Origin: Clostridia bacterium
Lineage (GTDB): Bacteria; Bacillota; Clostridia; Oscillospirales; Butyricicoccaceae
Reading direction: 5' to 3'
DNA length: 13,203 nt
NCBI GenBank assembly: GCA_017547995.1
Contig: JAFYNW010000328.1
Location: 1-13,203, forward strand
Both the position numbers and the translations under genes were made by a program. Below are positions 1 through 7,586 of this stretch, in pieces. A model generated the notes under the pieces. The model did no database searches. It had not been told where the DNA came from and saw nothing but the letters and a program-made list of their open reading frames with translations. How positions within the stretch are numbered: position 1 is the stretch's first letter; each line of letters begins with the position of its first letter.

Positions 1-1
1 A

Positions 2-2011
2 ATTGCTCTCCTTGGTTTGTGCTTTATCCGAAAGACAAATATTATATCGACACTCGGGCTGTCTGTATTTATATCTACGCTTATCTTCGGCTACACATTT
101 CAGACCGAATATATTCCTGCAAAAGATATTTATGCTCAAAAGATGCATGTCTATATGAATATTGACCGTATTGCATCGAGCACTGACGATTATATATCTG
201 TGATAGGGAATATAGAACTCGACGGACGAAAGCACAAATCCATAATCTACATCGAAGACACATCCAGAAATTATCAGATAGGCGATAATATTGAAGCTAA
301 TGTAAATCTTTATTATTCCAACAGTGACTATAATCTCGGTCAGCGTATTTTCATCAAAGGCTATACCGATTACGCTTACCGACGCCACAGAGAGCTTTCT
401 CTGACGGACAAGCTGATACACAGCATCGATGAATATTGTGCGATGTATCCTGATGATATAGGCAGTATTATCAAAGCCTTTATCACGGGTGACAAATATA
501 ATATGGATGAAAACATCCGTAATGATTTTTCCATCAGCGGTACTGCACATATTATTGCAGTTTCCGGCTTACATATGTCTGTCTTGTTAGGTTTCTGTAT
601 AAAGCTTATGGGCCGCAGGGCAGGGAGTCTGGTTGGTGTTCCGCTCATTTTCGCCTATGCATTTATCAGCGGCTTTTCACCATCTGCATTCCGTGCGGTT
701 ATTATGAGCACAATGATGGTGCTGGCTTTCTTTTTGAAAAGAGATTACAATATTTACATATCATATTTCGTTTCGATGTATATAATTTTATGTTGTAATC
801 CATTTTCAATCTATAATATCAGTTTCTTGCTTTCATTTGCATCAGTTGCAGGTATTATAATTGTTTATCCTGCTATAAATTCAAGGATAAACAGCATACT
901 GAAGAAGAGAAATATCATAAATATGCTGTTCAGGTTCATTGCAGTATCAGCCGCAATATCATTTTCAGCATCGGTATTCTCAAATCTTGTATCAGCACGT
1001 TATTTCACAAGATTGTCGCTTATCTCCATGTTAAGCAATATCTTTATAGTTGTCCCGTCATCAATTCTTCTTATTTCGGGCATATTCAATTATTTTATAT
1101 GGAGCATCTCTGTTCAGGCGGCAACATTCATAGCAGAATATATCGTCAGTCCGCTTGCCCAGCTGATTCTTTATCTTAACAAAGTATTTTCATATATTCC
1201 GTTCGCATCTGTCAGAACTGCGGCAGAATATCTTTATCCAACCCTTGTTTGTCTTGCGATTCTTTCTGTTATATTTATCATTGTCAGAAAGAAATTGTGG
1301 ATATTTGCCGCTGCCGGCATTTTTACAGTAACTATTTTCTGCTATGACAATTATCTTTTCGAGCAAAACCATTGCTTTATAAGTATTGACTACGTCAATT
1401 ATCAGCCTATGGCGTTTATTTCATCGAAGGATGAGACTTATATTATTGGCGGTGGCAACGGAAATAGCAGCAACACACTTAAATATATCGACAGAAAGTT
1501 ATTTGAATATAACACTTCGCCGGAGGCACTGTTCATTTCAAAAATGAATAAAGCCAATATAACAGGGGCTATAAAAGTTAAAGAAAAATATCCTGAATGC
1601 CGTATCTATGGTTCTGACTATACTCGAAAGGAATATCCTTTGCAGTACATAAGATACAAAAATAACGTCGTCAAATCAGAAAATATCAACGTAGGCTTTG
1701 AAACCTTGCCATATAATGATGGTATAATAACACTCAGTATCGGCGAAACCGATATATTATGGCTTCCATCCATTACAGAAAACAGAATGACTGAATATTT
1801 CGAAACAGACTCTGTAAAGGATGCAGATATCGTTGTTATAGGTGACCTTTACTATATGAACAAGTTCAAAGATAAGATTATGGATTTTCCGTCACTCGAA
1901 CATGTTATCATTTGCAATAATAAGGATGCAACGTGGATAAATGATACTGTAAACGGCGTAAAGATAACACAAACAAGCAGGGAAGATGTAACCATCGTCC
2001 TGCCAATATGA
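2..2011 (+). CDS. comEC: ComEC/Rec2-family DNA uptake channel protein, 5' end cut by window edge, degenerate C-terminal MBL-like domain
   Basis: ComEC forms the inner-membrane channel that brings single-stranded transforming DNA into the cytoplasm. Numbering from the TTG at 17: an early hydrophobic segment (about 11-27), a soluble OB-like region (about 45-115), then the polytopic Competence domain with the family signature SGTAHIIAVSGLH near residue 173 and many hydrophobic helices to about 450. The last 210 residues correspond to the metallo-beta-lactamase-like domain. The frame stays open to base 2 with hydrophobic residues, so TTG at 17 is probably internal and the true start lies outside the window. 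In the C-terminal domain the usual HxHxDH ligand run is replaced by SKMNKANITG (near 506) and the usual LIDGG strand by IIGGG. The stop overlaps the holA ribosome site, so the two are probably cotranscribed. Family assignment is strong; activity in transformation is unproven. Confidence 0.9.
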   Translation: MALLGLCFIRKTNIISTLGLSVFISTLIFGYTFQTEYIPAKDIYAQKMHVYMNIDRIASSTDDYISVIGNIELDGRKHKSIIYIEDTSRNYQIGDNIEANVNLYYSNSDYNLGQRIFIKGYTDYAYRRHRELSLTDKLIHSIDEYCAMYPDDIGSIIKAFITGDKYNMDENIRNDFSISGTAHIIAVSGLHMSVLLGFCIKLMGRRAGSLVGVPLIFAYAFISGFSPSAFRAVIMSTMMVLAFFLKRDYNIYISYFVSMYIILCCNPFSIYNISFLLSFASVAGIIIVYPAINSRINSILKKRNIINMLFRFIAVSAAISFSASVFSNLVSARYFTRLSLISMLSNIFIVVPSSILLISGIFNYFIWSISVQAATFIAEYIVSPLAQLILYLNKVFSYIPFASVRTAAEYLYPTLVCLAILSVIFIIVRKKLWIFAAAGIFTVTIFCYDNYLFEQNHCFISIDYVNYQPMAFISSKDETYIIGGGNGNSSNTLKYIDRKLFEYNTSPEALFISKMNKANITGAIKVKEKYPECRIYGSDYTRKEYPLQYIRYKNNVVKSENINVGFETLPYNDGIITLSIGETDILWLPSITENRMTEYFETDSVKDADIVVIGDLYYMNKFKDKIMDFPSLEHVIICNNKDATWINDTVNGVKITQTSREDVTIVLPI

Positions 2012-2019
2012 GGTGAAAA

Positions 2020-3039
2020 ATGTCAAGTATTGACACTTTAAAAGCTAATATTGCATCAAACGAATTCAAGCAGCTTTACTTTATTTATGGCGAAGAGGGC
2101 TATCTGCGTGAATATTATAAATCACAGATAATTTCGGCATTTGAAAAAGATGGTTTTTCCGATTTTAATCTGCTTATATGTGATTCTGACAATACGTCTG
2201 CAGAAGAAATCGAAGAGTTTTTCGATAGCCTTCCTATGATGTCACACAGAAAGCTTCTTGTCATAAACAACCTTGATATAGCCAAGCTGAACGAGGGATT
2301 AAAAGAAAAGCTCCCTAAGTTGCTCGGTGATATTCCTGAGTATCTTACTGTGGTTTTCTATTATTCCTCAGCAGAATATAAGCCTGATAAAAGACTGGTT
2401 GTATGGAAGCTTATTGATAAAACAGGCATCGTATGCAACGTAGAGCGTGCAGCGCGCTCAGACCTTGTTGCCTGGATTAAAAGACGCTTCAAATCATGGA
2501 ATAAAACTATATCCACAGAAAATGCAGAGTACCTGATGTTCCTGTGCGGTGACCTTATGGTAAATCTCATAAGTGAAATCGAAAAAATCGCCAGCGGTAC
2601 GAATAACGACGAAATCCAGAAGCGCCACATCGATCTTCTTGCTTCTCCAACACTTGAAGCTCAGATTTTTGACCTTGGCGAAATGGTAACGTCAAAAAAG
2701 CATAAGGAAGCGCTTGAAATACTTGATAAGCTTATAAAACTTCGCTACGAGCCTATTGCCATCAATGCCGTACTTTCCAAGCAAATCGGCAGACTTTATA
2801 TGGCCAAGCTTGCATTGAACAACGGCAAAAGCGAGGATTATATAGCAAAATTATGCGGCTTCAAGTCGAAATATCCTGCCTCACTCCTTTGCAAATCAGC
2901 AAGAAAATGCAGTCTGGAATGGAGTCGAAAGGCCATAAAGCTGTGCTATCAGAATGATCTTGAAATGAAGAGTAACATTCCTGATAACGAGCGTAAACTT
3001 TTCCTTTTGCTCTGTGCATTGGCTCAGGAGGGTAAATAA
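2020..3039 (+). CDS. holA: DNA polymerase III delta subunit
   Basis: HolA is the delta subunit of the clamp loader; it opens the beta sliding clamp during replication. The 339-residue product has the usual family length and N-terminal pattern (YFIYGEEGYLREYY near 20, then the SLPMMSHRKLLVINN strand region near 70), with no Walker motif, as expected for delta. The middle contains the lid-like helical region, and the C-terminal collar helices include an RLYMAKLAL-type segment. The ATG at 2020 is preceded by GAGGTG that overlaps the comEC stop. The comEC-holA order is a classic arrangement in Firmicutes. The stop overlaps the next gene's start by one base (TAATG), which suggests translational coupling. 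Confidence 0.93.
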   Translation: MSSIDTLKANIASNEFKQLYFIYGEEGYLREYYKSQIISAFEKDGFSDFNLLICDSDNTSAEEIEEFFDSLPMMSHRKLLVINNLDIAKLNEGLKEKLPKLLGDIPEYLTVVFYYSSAEYKPDKRLVVWKLIDKTGIVCNVERAARSDLVAWIKRRFKSWNKTISTENAEYLMFLCGDLMVNLISEIEKIASGTNNDEIQKRHIDLLASPTLEAQIFDLGEMVTSKKHKEALEILDKLIKLRYEPIAINAVLSKQIGRLYMAKLALNNGKSEDYIAKLCGFKSKYPASLLCKSARKCSLEWSRKAIKLCYQNDLEMKSNIPDNERKLFLLLCALAQEGK

Positions 3040-3626
3040 TGAAAGAAAAGCTCTCTCAGGCCATTATCGTCGAAGGAAAATATGATAAAATCAGGCTTTC
3101 CAACATATATGATGCTATTATTATCGCCACCGAAGGCTTCGGTATTTTCAATGATAAGGCCAAGCAGAAATATATAAAAAAGCTTGCCGATTCTTGTGGT
3201 GTAATTATATTTACAGACAGTGACGGCGCAGGCTTTGTGATAAGAAACTTTTTACGTAATATCTGTGCCGGCGGCAAGGTTTATAATGCATATATTCCTG
3301 ATATTTACGGAAAAGAAAAACGTAAGACAAGCCCATCCAAGGAAAATAAGCTTGGAGTTGAAGGTATTCCGGATGATATAATCAGAAATTCCATCAATAA
3401 TCTTGTTCTGAATGAAGATAATATCCGCCAGGGCGATATCACTATGGCTGATTTGTTCAATCTTGGAATTACAGGCGGCGCTAACAGCTCTTATTTACGA
3501 AAAGAACTCACAAAGCATATAGATTTGCCTGAACATGCGTCTTCTAAGGCATTGCTTGAGGTCCTTAATCTGATGTATTCCCTTGATGAATTGACACAGA
3601 TGGTTTCGGATATAGTATCAACATAA
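3039..3626 (+). CDS. TOPRIM-domain protein related to RNase M5
   Basis: The 195-residue protein begins with a TOPRIM fold. The motif IIVEGKYDK supplies the acidic residue E12, and GVIIFTDSDGAG supplies the D60-x-D62 pair; these match the metal-binding positions of RNase M5, which matures 5S rRNA. The linker containing GKEKRKTSPSKENKLGVEGI resembles the M5 'GVEHA' region, and a helical C-terminal domain of about 80 residues follows, as in M5. The ATG overlaps the holA stop and has a strong AGGAGGG site upstream. True rnmV usually sits beside ksgA, whereas this gene follows holA, so it may be a paralogue with another RNA or DNA target; the symbol is left blank. Fold confident, precise function uncertain. 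Confidence 0.75.
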   Translation: MKEKLSQAIIVEGKYDKIRLSNIYDAIIIATEGFGIFNDKAKQKYIKKLADSCGVIIFTDSDGAGFVIRNFLRNICAGGKVYNAYIPDIYGKEKRKTSPSKENKLGVEGIPDDIIRNSINNLVLNEDNIRQGDITMADLFNLGITGGANSSYLRKELTKHIDLPEHASSKALLEVLNLMYSLDELTQMVSDIVST

Positions 3627-3762
3627 TTTCAGGCATTTACAGACCTTTTAGGCTGCGAAACAATGATTTACATGAATTATTCCGCTTTTGATTTATTCGT
3701 CTGTAATCGTCTTATAAGCCGTAAATTTGACTTTATAAAATAAAAAGGGAAGACCCTATAGA

Positions 3763-3794
3763 AAAAACCAGTCCTGATATCAGGACTGGTTTTT
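3763..3794. terminator. Bidirectional rho-independent terminator between convergent genes
   Basis: A perfect 32-bp palindrome with GC-rich arms (CCAGTCCTGAT and its complement) is flanked by A5 on the left and T5 on the right, so it forms a hairpin plus U-tract on either strand. It would end the plus-strand comEC-holA-TOPRIM transcript and the minus-strand recombinase transcript. The last three codons and stop of the recombinase (aac cag tcc tga on the minus strand) lie within it. Confidence 0.9.
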
Positions 3795-4808
3795 ATTATT
3801 TTTGTTGATTTCAATTGACGCAAGCGGATTTTTCTCAATGGCTGACTTGAGATTTTCATTATTTACGTGAGTGTAAATTCGCGTAGTATCAAGGTTTTCA
3901 TGGCCTAAAACCTCCTGCAAAGCTCTGATATCAACGCCATTCTGATACATAAGGGTCGCCGCAGTATGTCTGAGCTTATGTACAGACATATTCTTATTAT
4001 GAAATCCTGCGTTGTCCAGATGCTTTTTCACAAGCCATTTTACTGTCTGCACGTTGATTCGATTGCCTTTCTGGCTTATAAAAAGGGCATCTGCAGCCGA
4101 AGAATTAGGATGCATACGTTTAGGCAGATACATCTCAATAGCCTTAAGACAGGCTGAATTGAGGTAAACAATTCGTTCTTTATTGCCTTTACCAACCACA
4201 CGGACGTTGTCTTCGCCAATATCTTTGATGTTCAAACCAACTAACTCAGAAACACGAAGTCCGCAATTCAGAAATAGCGTAATTATACAAAAATCGCGTT
4301 CCTTATGATTTCCGTCGATACTGTTAAGCAATTCAACACTTTCGTTAAGCGTAAGAAACTTTGGCAAGGTTTTCTTGGTTTTAACAGATTCAATGGTTGT
4401 CGTAGGATTAAACTCCACAAGATATGCTTTATCACACAAATATTTATAGAACGTGCGTAGCGCAGAAATCTTTCGTGCAAGAGATTTATTTTCAACGCCG
4501 TAAGACGTTTCTTTGCTGTTTTGCTGCTTAGGACGATTCTGAATCATAAACATCTGATAATCATAAATATCGTTAGGAGTAACAGATTTTATAAGCTCGA
4601 GGTCGACGGTAGCAATCGAAATGTTTTTAAAATCAATATCGCTCGGCACAAGCTTGCGTTTATAAAGTATATAGCGGAAAAAATTGCGCAAATCAAGATA
4701 ATATTCATTTGCAGTAAGTTTAGACCGGCCACGGATTGTAACAAGATAAGTTATAAAGTTTTTAATCTCCTGAGGAGCATCGCTGTAATCATGCATAAAT
4801 ATAGTCAA
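3780..4808 (-). CDS. XerC/XerD-type tyrosine recombinase
   Basis: This site-specific recombinase of the phage-integrase family probably acts in chromosome dimer resolution or a related Xer role. Residues 1-140 form the SAM-like DNA-binding domain, carrying an apparent insert (about 65-115) that makes the protein 342 residues against about 300 for XerC/XerD. The catalytic domain is complete: R185 (GLRVSEL), K207 (GKGNKER), H277 and R280 (HKLRH), H303 (LGHENLDTT) and nucleophile Y312 (IYTH). Spacings between H277, R280, H303 and Y312 equal those of E. coli XerD. The TTG at 4808 is favoured because GAGG lies 5 bases upstream; the in-frame ATG at 4796 would be 17 bases away. A 34-bp palindrome precedes the ribosome site. 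No excisionase, transposase or other phage genes are adjacent, which argues for a housekeeping Xer over a prophage integrase. Confidence 0.88.
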   Translation of the reverse strand: MTIFMHDYSDAPQEIKNFITYLVTIRGRSKLTANEYYLDLRNFFRYILYKRKLVPSDIDFKNISIATVDLELIKSVTPNDIYDYQMFMIQNRPKQQNSKETSYGVENKSLARKISALRTFYKYLCDKAYLVEFNPTTTIESVKTKKTLPKFLTLNESVELLNSIDGNHKERDFCIITLFLNCGLRVSELVGLNIKDIGEDNVRVVGKGNKERIVYLNSACLKAIEMYLPKRMHPNSSAADALFISQKGNRINVQTVKWLVKKHLDNAGFHNKNMSVHKLRHTAATLMYQNGVDIRALQEVLGHENLDTTRIYTHVNNENLKSAIEKNPLASIEINKNNKNQS

Positions 4809-4818
4809 GCCTACCTCA

Positions 4819-4852
4819 ATAATTATACAAAATATCTATTTTGTATAATTAT
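4819..4852. repeat. 34-bp palindrome with dif-like 11-6-11 core in recombinase leader
   Basis: Two 16-base arms, ATAATTATACAAAATA and its exact complement, are separated by the two bases TC. The central 28 bp (4822-4849) can be parsed as ATTATACAAAA, TATCTA, TTTTGTATAAT, the 11-6-11 layout of XerC/XerD dif sites. The right arm matches 8 of 11 positions of the B. subtilis dif right arm as I recall it (TTATGTAAACT), and the centre resembles TATATA. It lies one base upstream of the recombinase ribosome site, inside the predicted 5' UTR. Alternatives are an operator for an unknown repressor or an RNA hairpin limiting translation. The palindrome is certain; its role is inference. Confidence 0.6.
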
Positions 4853-4867
4853 ATATATTTTTTGTAA

Positions 4868-4889
4868 GCCCTGTTTCCAGGCCTCCTTT
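4868..4889 (-). promoter_or_regulatory. Orphan Shine-Dalgarno and small hairpin in recombinase leader
   Basis: On the minus strand a near-perfect ribosome site AAAGGAGG (4889-4882) is followed by a small hairpin, CCTG-GAAA-CAGG, that can extend with a bulged G into the end of the ribosome site. No ATG, GTG or TTG follows at a usable distance; only a CTG one base away could open a 9-codon frame. It may be a leader element or the relic of an earlier start. Function unknown. Confidence 0.35.
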
Positions 4890-4914
4890 CTTATGTTTTT
4901 CTATTATTTAATCT

Positions 4915-4943
4915 ATTATAACACATTTTTTCATATAATACAA
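4915..4943 (-). promoter_or_regulatory. Candidate sigma-A promoter for the tyrosine recombinase
   Basis: The minus strand shows TTGTAT (4943-4938), a 17-base spacer, then TATAAT (4920-4915) preceded by TGT, an extended -10. The -35 is weak (3 of 6), but the -10 is perfect. It would give a leader of roughly 100 bases containing the orphan ribosome site and the palindrome. Confidence 0.6.
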
Positions 4944-4946
4944 ATA

Positions 4947-4972
4947 CAGCTGCCAAATAAAATTGACAGCTG
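4947..4972 (-). terminator. Terminator after the yfhO-like gene
   Basis: A 10-bp stem CAGCTGCCAA / TTGACAGCTG (plus-strand reading) with loop ATAAAA starts 10 bases after the yfhO stop. The one imperfect pair is G-U in minus-strand RNA but C-A in plus-strand RNA, so it is more stable for the minus transcript. The minus-strand tail is only moderately U-rich (TATTTGTATT), whereas the plus side has T7, so either strand could use it. Confidence 0.7.
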
Positions 4973-4981
4973 ATTTTTTTA

Positions 4982-7471
4982 TTAAATAATTTTTTTCCTT
5001 CTTCTGAAGCACATCATCATAAATGACCAAAGTGCAACAGTTGAAATAATTAGTCCAGGAATAAATCCTTCAGGCAAATACTCAAACACGATTTCGTGAT
5101 TGCCGGAATCGAGATTAAGGCCGCACATTGCATTGCCGATTTTTATAATCTCTGCCTTTTTGCCATCAACATAGGCAGTCCATCCATTTTCGTATGGAAT
5201 TGACGTATATAAGATGCCATCCTTAAGAACGTTTACGTTACCCTCAATTACAGTATCTTCCCATTTTGTGATTTCAAGTTGCTCATCAGCAAGCGTTGAA
5301 TATCCCTTTTCGAATACGTTTGTATTCATAAATGCAGTATATACTGTAAGGCTACTTGTGTCACCTTCACGAAGCGTGAATTCAAACTTTACGTTGTCAC
5401 CCTTCTTATAAGTGCCTGCACAAAGAATGGACGCATAGCTGTTTTCATATTCAAAAGTCTGATCAGCACCGGAAATTTTGAGATTTTTTGTTCTGATACC
5501 ATCTGTATAAACATATAAAACGCCATCGCGAGGCATTGTATAATTCCATTCAAAATTATCCTTCGCCCTGAACACCTGACGATTTTCAGATTCAAAAAGA
5601 TTGAACTTCACGTTGGTCATATTGGTAAAAATCGAATTCTGTGTTGAGAATGGCTGTGAATAGTTGAAAGAAAGTGTTTCTGCATGATTACTTACCATAT
5701 AGCCCATGGAAAGCGGATAATTCGATTTATACAGGACACAATTGTTTTCACGCTTTACAGGAGTCCAGTATTCAGGTGCGGCAATTTCGCCAGTCTTGGA
5801 AATCATATAATTTACACCGAGCAGATTATTGAGGAATGGTGAGTTTTCGGTATAAAGATATCTGTTCTGTCTGTCCACCGCACTCAGACCAATTGCTTTA
5901 CTGAAGTTTGTAACGTCAACCTTTACCATGGACGAGAACTGAGTTACACCTTTATAATGATAAAGCATCGGATCGTTTGTTGTCTTCCAGTTGGATATTT
6001 CAACTCGTGTGTTCTCCCCTTCGATTTCATCAAGAAGCACCTGAATATCATCATACTTTTCAGGATATATGCTTCGTGCTGACGTACCGGTATTGCCATA
6101 AAGAATTATTGCACTTGAGCAAACTTCAAAGAGCATAAACAAAAGCAGAATATTGATTCCCAAAGCCTTCTTTTCAGGATATTTCACTATAAATACAAGC
6201 AGCAACGCGTAGACGATAAGCAATGCCGCGCCTGCCGCAACACAGATATCCTGCTGTGGACCGAAGTATGCGCATACAACCGTCAGAAGTCCTGCAAGCA
6301 CCATCATTGCAGCATCTGTAAAGTCAATTTCCTTTATACGTGGGAACGTTCTGAATCCGATAATTGTAATTATAAACGGTACTATAAACGAGAATCTGTA
6401 CGGAATCATATTCGTGATATGGAATGCGTGCCAGATAAAGTTGAGCATATTGAAATTACAGCTTACAATCATAAAGACTATAAGAACAAAAACTGTGATT
6501 TTCTCTCTTGCCTTTATGTCTGTAAGGCTGAAATATAGCGGCAGAAGCATAAAGCAAAACATACTGGAAAATACATTCGGCAAACCTTCCAACACAGTCG
6601 TCATTGAAATATATGAGAAATTACCGATTATATCGAAGAAAGATTCGTAGAATTCAACCTTTGTAGGAAAATGATTATTGATGCTGTAGGTTTCTGTAAG
6701 ACCTATATAAGCAGGAATTGTAATGAATGCAGTCAGACCAATGCCGATAATCGTATAAAACGCAATCTGCCCGAATCGCTTGATAAAAGTCTTTAAGTCC
6801 GTTTTATAGCAGATGCATCCTGCAAAGAAGCTGATTGCTGTAAACACGCAAACGATATATCCGATATAATAATTGGCAATAACAGATATCGCGAGAGACG
6901 TGATGTAAAGCTTGAACTTCCCTTCCTTTATAATTGAAAGAGTACCGAGAATGACAAGCGGCATAAGCGCAAAGGTATCCATCCACATAATGTTCCAGCA
7001 ATATCCGATAACGTACGTGCAGAGGGCGTACATAGATGCAAATACAGGCAACGTCTTGTCTTCTTCCCTGTTCATTGTTTTAAGCATGAATAAAGCCATA
7101 AATAAGCCCGCACAGCCGATTTTAGTCATCATGAATAGAACAACAGCCTCACGCAGCATAAACGACGGAACAAGCACTACAAGCAGATTAAGAGGACTCA
7201 TAAGATAATAAGAGCCCATTGTAAGAAAGTTTGTACCAAGACCACCATTCCACGAATAAAGCAGACTGCCGCCATTCTGCAGCTTATTCTGCAATTCGAC
7301 CATAAACGGATAGTACTGATGCCAGAAGTCGCTTATCATTATCTGTCTGTCGCCAAACGGGAAAACGCCCTGACAGGCATAGGCAATTCCCAACGTAATG
7401 AACGGAATAAAAAATGATAAAACAAGATATATATGTTTATATTCAGATAGCTTTTTTATTAGTCTTTTCAT
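4982..7471 (-). CDS. YfhO-family polytopic membrane protein (GT-C-like)
   Basis: YfhO proteins are multi-spanning membrane proteins with a GT-C glycosyltransferase-like fold; B. subtilis YfhO is linked to lipoteichoic-acid glycosylation. The 829-residue product opens with a short basic N-terminus (MKRLIKK) and a helix, then the family's extracytoplasmic loop ISDFWHQYYPFM, whose Asp is the candidate catalytic acid, followed by YSWNGGLGTN. About a dozen hydrophobic helices run to about 465. A large extracytoplasmic domain (about 470-795) ends with the family hallmark around IPYENGWTAYVDGKKA, then one last helix and a basic RRRKK tail. The ATG at 7471 is preferred: GAGGA lies about 5 bases upstream, and the upstream in-frame ATG at 7510 would precede the predicted promoter. 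It appears monocistronic. The sugar and acceptor cannot be told from the sequence. Confidence 0.88.
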   Translation of the reverse strand: MKRLIKKLSEYKHIYLVLSFFIPFITLGIAYACQGVFPFGDRQIMISDFWHQYYPFMVELQNKLQNGGSLLYSWNGGLGTNFLTMGSYYLMSPLNLLVVLVPSFMLREAVVLFMMTKIGCAGLFMALFMLKTMNREEDKTLPVFASMYALCTYVIGYCWNIMWMDTFALMPLVILGTLSIIKEGKFKLYITSLAISVIANYYIGYIVCVFTAISFFAGCICYKTDLKTFIKRFGQIAFYTIIGIGLTAFITIPAYIGLTETYSINNHFPTKVEFYESFFDIIGNFSYISMTTVLEGLPNVFSSMFCFMLLPLYFSLTDIKAREKITVFVLIVFMIVSCNFNMLNFIWHAFHITNMIPYRFSFIVPFIITIIGFRTFPRIKEIDFTDAAMMVLAGLLTVVCAYFGPQQDICVAAGAALLIVYALLLVFIVKYPEKKALGINILLLFMLFEVCSSAIILYGNTGTSARSIYPEKYDDIQVLLDEIEGENTRVEISNWKTTNDPMLYHYKGVTQFSSMVKVDVTNFSKAIGLSAVDRQNRYLYTENSPFLNNLLGVNYMISKTGEIAAPEYWTPVKRENNCVLYKSNYPLSMGYMVSNHAETLSFNYSQPFSTQNSIFTNMTNVKFNLFESENRQVFRAKDNFEWNYTMPRDGVLYVYTDGIRTKNLKISGADQTFEYENSYASILCAGTYKKGDNVKFEFTLREGDTSSLTVYTAFMNTNVFEKGYSTLADEQLEITKWEDTVIEGNVNVLKDGILYTSIPYENGWTAYVDGKKAEIIKIGNAMCGLNLDSGNHEIVFEYLPEGFIPGLIISTVALWSFMMMCFRRRKKII

Positions 7472-7500
7472 ATTTTCCTCGCAATAGCCATAGTATATAT

Positions 7501-7529
7501 ATTTTACCATTTTTTAATCATATAGTAAA
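7501..7529 (-). promoter_or_regulatory. Candidate sigma-A promoter for the yfhO-like gene
   Basis: The minus strand has TTTACT (7529-7524), a 17-base spacer and TAAAAT (7506-7501) preceded by TGG, an extended -10. It would give a leader of about 20-25 bases before the ATG at 7471 and supports that start. Confidence 0.6.
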
Positions 7530-7551
7530 TAGAAAATAAAATTTTACACAG

Positions 7552-7582
7552 AAAAAAGGTGCCGTTTTACGACACCTTTTTT
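7552..7582 (-). terminator. Terminator of the ridA/PLP/M14/M14 operon
   Basis: Stem GGTGCCG / CGACACC (plus-strand reading) with loop TTTTA is flanked by A6 and T6, starting 4 bases after the stop of the last carboxypeptidase gene. The imperfect pair is a G-U wobble in minus-strand RNA, so it is strongest for the operon; the flanking runs permit either direction. Confidence 0.88.
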
Positions 7583-7586
7583 AATA

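Noticed and set aside
17..19. TTG at 17 as the start of comEC
   Set aside because: No ribosome site precedes it, the frame continues open to base 2 with hydrophobic residues, and ComEC proteins normally have more N-terminal membrane sequence.
3627..3762. Stretch between the TOPRIM gene and the terminator, including AGGG-AAGA-CCCT at 3747-3758
   Set aside because: Only a 4-bp stem; no open frame with a ribosome site and no conserved motif recognised.
4521..4973. 150-codon plus-strand frame overlapping the recombinase start and leader
   Set aside because: Antisense to a recombinase with all catalytic residues; it crosses the palindrome and promoter and has low-complexity content.
7472..7510. 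Upstream in-frame ATG (7510) for the yfhO-like gene
   Set aside because: It lies upstream of the predicted transcription start and lacks a ribosome site; the ATG at 7471 has GAGGA at good spacing and begins a normal basic N-terminus.
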